DNA of 9,581 nucleotides from an uncultured Pseudodesulfovibrio sp. (GTDB taxonomy: Bacteria > Desulfobacterota > Desulfovibrionia > Desulfovibrionales > Desulfovibrionaceae). The notes under the pieces were generated by a model that was given only the letters and a program-made list of their open reading frames with translations, made no database searches and was not told the origin of the DNA. Of the stretch, positions 6,581 through 9,581 are shown one piece after another (within the stretch, counting starts at the first letter, position 1; every line of letters starts with the position of its first letter). A program made the translations under genes and the position numbers. Location of the stretch: the NCBI GenBank assembly GCA_947259235.1, contig CAMYLL010000072.1:1-9581 (forward strand), read 5' to 3'.

Positions 6581-8197
6581 TTATTCGTTGCCGGACAGGG
6601 CCTCTTCCATCAGCTCGTCTATCCGGCCGCCGTGCTCTTTGAGAACGTAATACAGCTTCATGTCGTTGCCCATCACCTGGCCCTGCTGGGCGCTGGTCAG
6701 GCGGCGCATGAACCCGCCGCCGGTGTTCTGGTGGTGGATGCACTTGACCGTGCCGCAGTATCGGACCTCGTGGCCCCGGATTCGGAGCATCAGGTCGTGG
6801 GCGGTATCGTCCACCTGGGAGGGCGAGTAGCGCAGGTCGAACTGGGGCCCGTCCTCAAGGCTCGCCATGCGCAGCAGGTGGCAGCAGCCCATGACAGTAT
6901 CCGTCTCGCGCACGAAGTCGTAGTGGCCGCAGTCGGGCTGTGCGATCTGGCAGGGGTCCGTGAGCTTGATCATGCCGGGAAGGTTCAGAGTGAAGGCGCG
7001 ATAGAGGTACTGGATTTTCTGGGGGTCGGAGCCGAAGGCCACCTTGCAGCCCACGGCCGCCGTGTTCGGATGACGCTCCATGACGCCCAGGAACCGGGCC
7101 AGCCAGTCGGCGGGCAGCTCCACGTCGTCGTCGAGGTAGGCCACGAACTCGCTGGCGCGCACTTCCGGCAGGGCTCCGAGCCAGTTGCGTGCCGCTGGCG
7201 CGCCCACGTTCACGGGCAGGGCCACGACCGCGAAATCGTTGTTCGGGAACAGGGCGCGGGAGGCCTCGGCCACCTGGGCGCTGTGGTCGGTGCAGCCGTT
7301 GAGCAGCACCCGGATTTTCGCCCGGCCGATGTTGGTCCGGGCCAGGCTCGTGAGCGTCCTCTGGAGGTCGTCGGCCTTGTTCCATGAATACAGGCAGATG
7401 GAGACGTTCTTTTGCGAAGGGAGCGCCGGGTCGGCCATGGTCGGGTTTTGCAGCTCCGCCATGCGAAGGCGGATCGGCGTCTGGGCCGGGTCCATGGCCA
7501 GGGACTGTTCGTAGAGGGCGAGCGCGCCGATCGTGTCGCCCGTCTTGACGAGAAGCTCCGCAGCCAGGTTGAGCTGGACCTCGCTCACAGGCCCGCGGGA
7601 GACGGAAGCCCACAGCTCAAGGGCCGTGTCTATGTCGTTCAGTCCGGTATGGTGCAGGAAAAGGCGTGCGTCCCAGTCGGCCTGAAAGAACGTGGGCACG
7701 GCGAGCCCGCTCCGCCATTCGCCGACGGTGACGCCCTGATAGAAGTCCAGTTGCAGGAGCTGGGACGCGGCCAGGATGTGACCCGGCATCCTGCCGAGGG
7801 CGTCCGTCAGGTGGGCGCGCTTGCGCCTCATGGCTCCGGGGTTGCTCATGACCGAACGGAAATCGAGCAAGTCCGGATCAAGGGGGAAGTCCTTGAGCCG
7901 TTGGAGCCGCTTCCCGATGGTCTGGTCGCCGGTGAGTCTGTGAGCCAGGTCGAGGCACTGGGGGTTGAGTGGCCCCAGGTTCAGCGCCTTGCGGACCAGG
8001 CGTGTGATCTGTTCCCTGGTTTGCGGATGTTGCGCGGCGTCCGTGTCCCGCAGGATTCGGGAGAGGAAGACCAGGCATGCCTCCATGTCGGGCAGCAGGT
8101 TGTCGCAGTACGCGCGCAACACGGCGAACACCCCGTCGAGGTCGATGCGGTCCAGTTCCTCGAAACGGTCCGTGGGGGTGTATTGGGCGTTGGCCAT
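6581..8197 (-). CDS. Family 2 glycosyltransferase with N-terminal helical/TPR-like region
   Basis: A 538-aa protein in two parts. Residues 1-260 look helical and unassigned; about 207-250 match a TPR-like unit (AAELLVKTGDTIGALALYEQ followed by SLAMDP). From about 264 a GT-A fold begins: VSICLYSWNKADDLQRTLTS (265-284), a strand ending in LLNGCTDHS, then LPVNVGAPAARNWL (327-340) and AYLDDDVELPADWL (353-366), whose DDD at 356-358 is the metal and nucleotide-sugar site. VDDTAHDLMLRIRGHEVRY (462-480) fits the acceptor-side region of family 2 enzymes. No membrane segment or signal peptide is seen, so it is probably cytoplasmic; donor and acceptor are unknown. Start ATG 8197-8195 has no recognisable Shine-Dalgarno sequence, and I see no better one nearby. 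It ends 148 nt before rpsB on the same strand and is probably a separate unit. Confidence 0.85.
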   Translation of the reverse strand: MANAQYTPTDRFEELDRIDLDGVFAVLRAYCDNLLPDMEACLVFLSRILRDTDAAQHPQTREQITRLVRKALNLGPLNPQCLDLAHRLTGDQTIGKRLQRLKDFPLDPDLLDFRSVMSNPGAMRRKRAHLTDALGRMPGHILAASQLLQLDFYQGVTVGEWRSGLAVPTFFQADWDARLFLHHTGLNDIDTALELWASVSRGPVSEVQLNLAAELLVKTGDTIGALALYEQSLAMDPAQTPIRLRMAELQNPTMADPALPSQKNVSICLYSWNKADDLQRTLTSLARTNIGRAKIRVLLNGCTDHSAQVAEASRALFPNNDFAVVALPVNVGAPAARNWLGALPEVRASEFVAYLDDDVELPADWLARFLGVMERHPNTAAVGCKVAFGSDPQKIQYLYRAFTLNLPGMIKLTDPCQIAQPDCGHYDFVRETDTVMGCCHLLRMASLEDGPQFDLRYSPSQVDDTAHDLMLRIRGHEVRYCGTVKCIHHQNTGGGFMRRLTSAQQGQVMGNDMKLYYVLKEHGGRIDELMEEALSGNE

Positions 8198-8275
8198 GGC
8201 GTATTCAGTGTGTTGCGGGTTGCCGGTTCATTGTTCTGTATCGGAAAGTGCTGGGGATTGCATCAGGATTTGGGT

Positions 8276-8314
8276 AAAAAGGGCGGGCGGCTCCGTTCCA
8301 GCCTTTGGCCTGCC
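8276..8314 (-). terminator. Possible weak terminator after the SPL-like gene
   Basis: On the minus strand, GGCAGGC (8314-8308) can pair with GCCCGCC (8288-8282) with one central mismatch, and the 3' arm is followed by CTTTTTA (T run at 8280-8276). The loop is long (19 nt) but can pair internally. It starts 10 nt after the stop of the radical SAM gene. The rest of the 127-nt gap to the glycosyltransferase shows no other clear signal. Confidence 0.35.
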
Positions 8315-8324
8315 ATCGTTTTCG

Positions 8325-9446
8325 TCATCCCTCTCCGAACGCCTGTTTCATGAGATGCTTGGCCAGCCCGCCGAAATCCTTGGGCTCGTAGCCGAAGACC
8401 TGGTTCCAGACCTCGCTCGATTCCATGCAGAAGTAGAGCTGCCTGTCCATGCCATGGCCTCGCAACCGGTCGACCATGAAGGAGAACTGCTCGACGCGCA
8501 GGGGGCGCAGCAGCCGGGCCTTGCCGTCCAGCCCGGGCACGAATTCATTGTATATGTAGGTGGTATCGGGGAAATTGTCCGCGATGATGGGCGTGAGTTG
8601 GGGCATGCAGCGGAAGGAGCCCAGGCTCATGTAGGCGATCTGCTCGGGCCGGACATAGTCGAAGATCATGTCGATGGTCCGGGCGTAGCCCTCGCGCCAG
8701 CCGGGATAGTGGATGACGGGGTCGAAATGGAGGCAGACGCGAAACCCTGCCTGGGCGCAGGTGCGGGCCGCCGCGAGCCGTTCTTCGAGGGTGGAGACGC
8801 CGAATTCCTCATGCTCGTTGATGAAGGGCGCGTTGAGGGACCACGCGGGGAGGACGCGGTCCGTGCGCGTGGCGGCGTCCATCCAAGAGAGGTCCACGAC
8901 CTTTGATTTCAGCTCGAGGACGACGTTGGGATGGTCGCCGAGGAAGCTGATCAGGTCGCGGCTGTAGCCGGTCAGGTGCTCAAGGGCCAGGGAGTCGGTG
9001 AACTCGCCGGTTCCCACCCTGAAGCGGGCGGCCGGGTCCGCGCCGAATCCCTCGTCGAGCTGGCTGAAGAGGTCGTCCTGGTTGGCCCATATCTTGAGCA
9101 CGCGGTCCTGGAAATAGGCCTGGAGAATGCAGTAGGAGCAGGCCATGGGGCAGTTCTCGCCGATGTGGATGATGCGGTAGGCGCAGCAATGATAGGCCCG
9201 GGTTCCCGGGCAGAACCGCAGGAACCTGCCTTTGTATTCCTTCAGGTAGAGGGCCTGCGCATCGCCCCGGGAGAAGGTGACGCGCTCGCTGTCCGGGGGC
9301 ACGACGGTCCAGGGAATGTCGCCGTGGGTGGTTCCGGCCAGCCGGTGGCGGACGCGTTGGGCCAGGGGCGAGTCCTGCATGGTTTCGTCCACGAAGACGT
9401 GGGCTATGCGGCGCAGGTGGGCGGGGAGGCGCTTCGGCTCAGTCAT
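8325..9446 (-). CDS. Spore-photoproduct-lyase-like radical SAM protein
   Basis: A 373-aa protein of the SPL/SplB-related radical SAM group. Residues 99-106 contain C99-x3-C103-x2-C106 (ENCPMACSYCILQAYF), the [4Fe-4S]/SAM motif spaced as in SPL. VGTGEFTDSLALEHLTGYS (144-162) matches the SPL segment ahead of the helix that ends in HLT, and VVLELKSKVVDL (175-186) matches the following strand. The C-terminal part completes the barrel (CLHFDPVIHYPGW, 238-250; AYMSLGSFRC, 271-280). Further cysteines, C79, C87 and C88, precede the cluster motif. True SPL reverses the thymine dimer of spore DNA using a cysteine and a tyrosine pair. Here the cysteine position appears to be E148, and the second tyrosine of the CxYCY region is I107 (Y105 is kept). 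The ATG overlaps the preceding gene by 8 nt. The exact reaction is unknown; DNA photolesion repair is possible but unproven. Confidence 0.85.
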   Translation of the reverse strand: MTEPKRLPAHLRRIAHVFVDETMQDSPLAQRVRHRLAGTTHGDIPWTVVPPDSERVTFSRGDAQALYLKEYKGRFLRFCPGTRAYHCCAYRIIHIGENCPMACSYCILQAYFQDRVLKIWANQDDLFSQLDEGFGADPAARFRVGTGEFTDSLALEHLTGYSRDLISFLGDHPNVVLELKSKVVDLSWMDAATRTDRVLPAWSLNAPFINEHEEFGVSTLEERLAAARTCAQAGFRVCLHFDPVIHYPGWREGYARTIDMIFDYVRPEQIAYMSLGSFRCMPQLTPIIADNFPDTTYIYNEFVPGLDGKARLLRPLRVEQFSFMVDRLRGHGMDRQLYFCMESSEVWNQVFGYEPKDFGGLAKHLMKQAFGEG

Positions 9447-9581
9447 TGCTTGCGTCCGTGGTCCAGAGGGTGGCCCACTGGGGGCGGTCTGCCATTGCGG
9501 CGAGTTCGCGCAGGGCGCGGGCCAGCTGTTCCGGGTCGGCTATGCGGACGGACAGCTCCACGCTGCCCGTCTCGAAGTTGT
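9439..9581 (-). CDS. Unidentified protein, C-terminal 46 residues (cut by window edge)
   Basis: A frame enters from the right edge and ends at TGA 9441-9439, giving 46 visible residues that begin NFETGSVELSVRIADPEQ and end TTDASND. The strand-helix pattern (VELSVRIAD, then PEQLARALRELAAM) resembles the end of a small regulatory ACT-like domain, as at the C-terminus of RelA/SpoT proteins. Too little is visible to name it. Of the other two frames, one meets a stop early and the other gives an Arg/Pro-rich, low-quality peptide. It overlaps the SPL-like gene start by 8 nt (ATGACTGA), suggesting translational coupling. Confidence 0.6.
   Translation of the reverse strand, partial: NFETGSVELSVRIADPEQLARALRELAAMADRPQWATLWTTDASND

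Noticed and set aside
7412..8906. Two overlapping plus-strand frames of 313 codons opposite the glycosyltransferase and the radical SAM gene
   Set aside because: Both are complementary shadows of convincing minus-strand proteins and cross the intergenic gap without any family feature.

Overview
All recognisable genes in this window lie on the minus strand. Read in the direction of transcription (right to left), the order is: end of an unidentified gene (ACT-like tail), spore-photoproduct-lyase-like radical SAM protein, family 2 glycosyltransferase, rpsB, tsf, pyrH, frr, uppS, cdsA, dxr, rseP (cut by the left edge). The block rpsB-tsf-pyrH-frr-uppS-cdsA-dxr-rseP is a classic conserved bacterial cluster. 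It links translation (ribosomal protein S2, EF-Ts, ribosome recycling factor), UMP phosphorylation, and membrane and cell-wall lipid synthesis (undecaprenyl diphosphate, CDP-diacylglycerol, the MEP isoprenoid pathway), and ends with a site-2 intramembrane protease. Base composition is GC-rich with strong third-position GC, so long spurious antisense frames are common. The gene order, the protein style and the SPL-like neighbour suggest a Gram-negative, non-sporulating Desulfovibrio-like organism (Desulfovibrionaceae). That placement is inference from memory, not a search result.

Right part (about 6581-9581): the unknown gene overlaps the radical SAM gene by 8 nt (ATGACTGA), so those two are probably cotranscribed. 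The radical SAM protein has the CX3CX2C cluster motif of the SPL family. By eye it lacks the catalytic cysteine of authentic spore photoproduct lyase. A 127-nt gap with a weak terminator-like element separates it from a 538-aa glycosyltransferase that has a long helical N-terminal part with one clear TPR-like unit.

Middle (about 4706-6580): the 148-nt leader of rpsB contains a well-formed nested RNA structure just upstream of the ribosome binding site, a good candidate for S2-mediated autoregulation. rpsB and tsf are 2 nt apart and are followed directly by a strong intrinsic terminator, which divides the translation pair from pyrH onward.

Left part (1-4705): pyrH, frr, uppS, cdsA, dxr and rseP are closely packed, with gaps of 1, 12, 139, 16 and 72 nt. 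uppS appears to use a TTG start and dxr a GTG start. No tRNA, rRNA, CRISPR array, insertion sequence or phage gene was seen. I see no clear novel multi-gene system. The most interesting points are the SPL-like enzyme with altered active-site residues, the structured rpsB leader, and the terminator plus second hairpin inside the conserved cluster.
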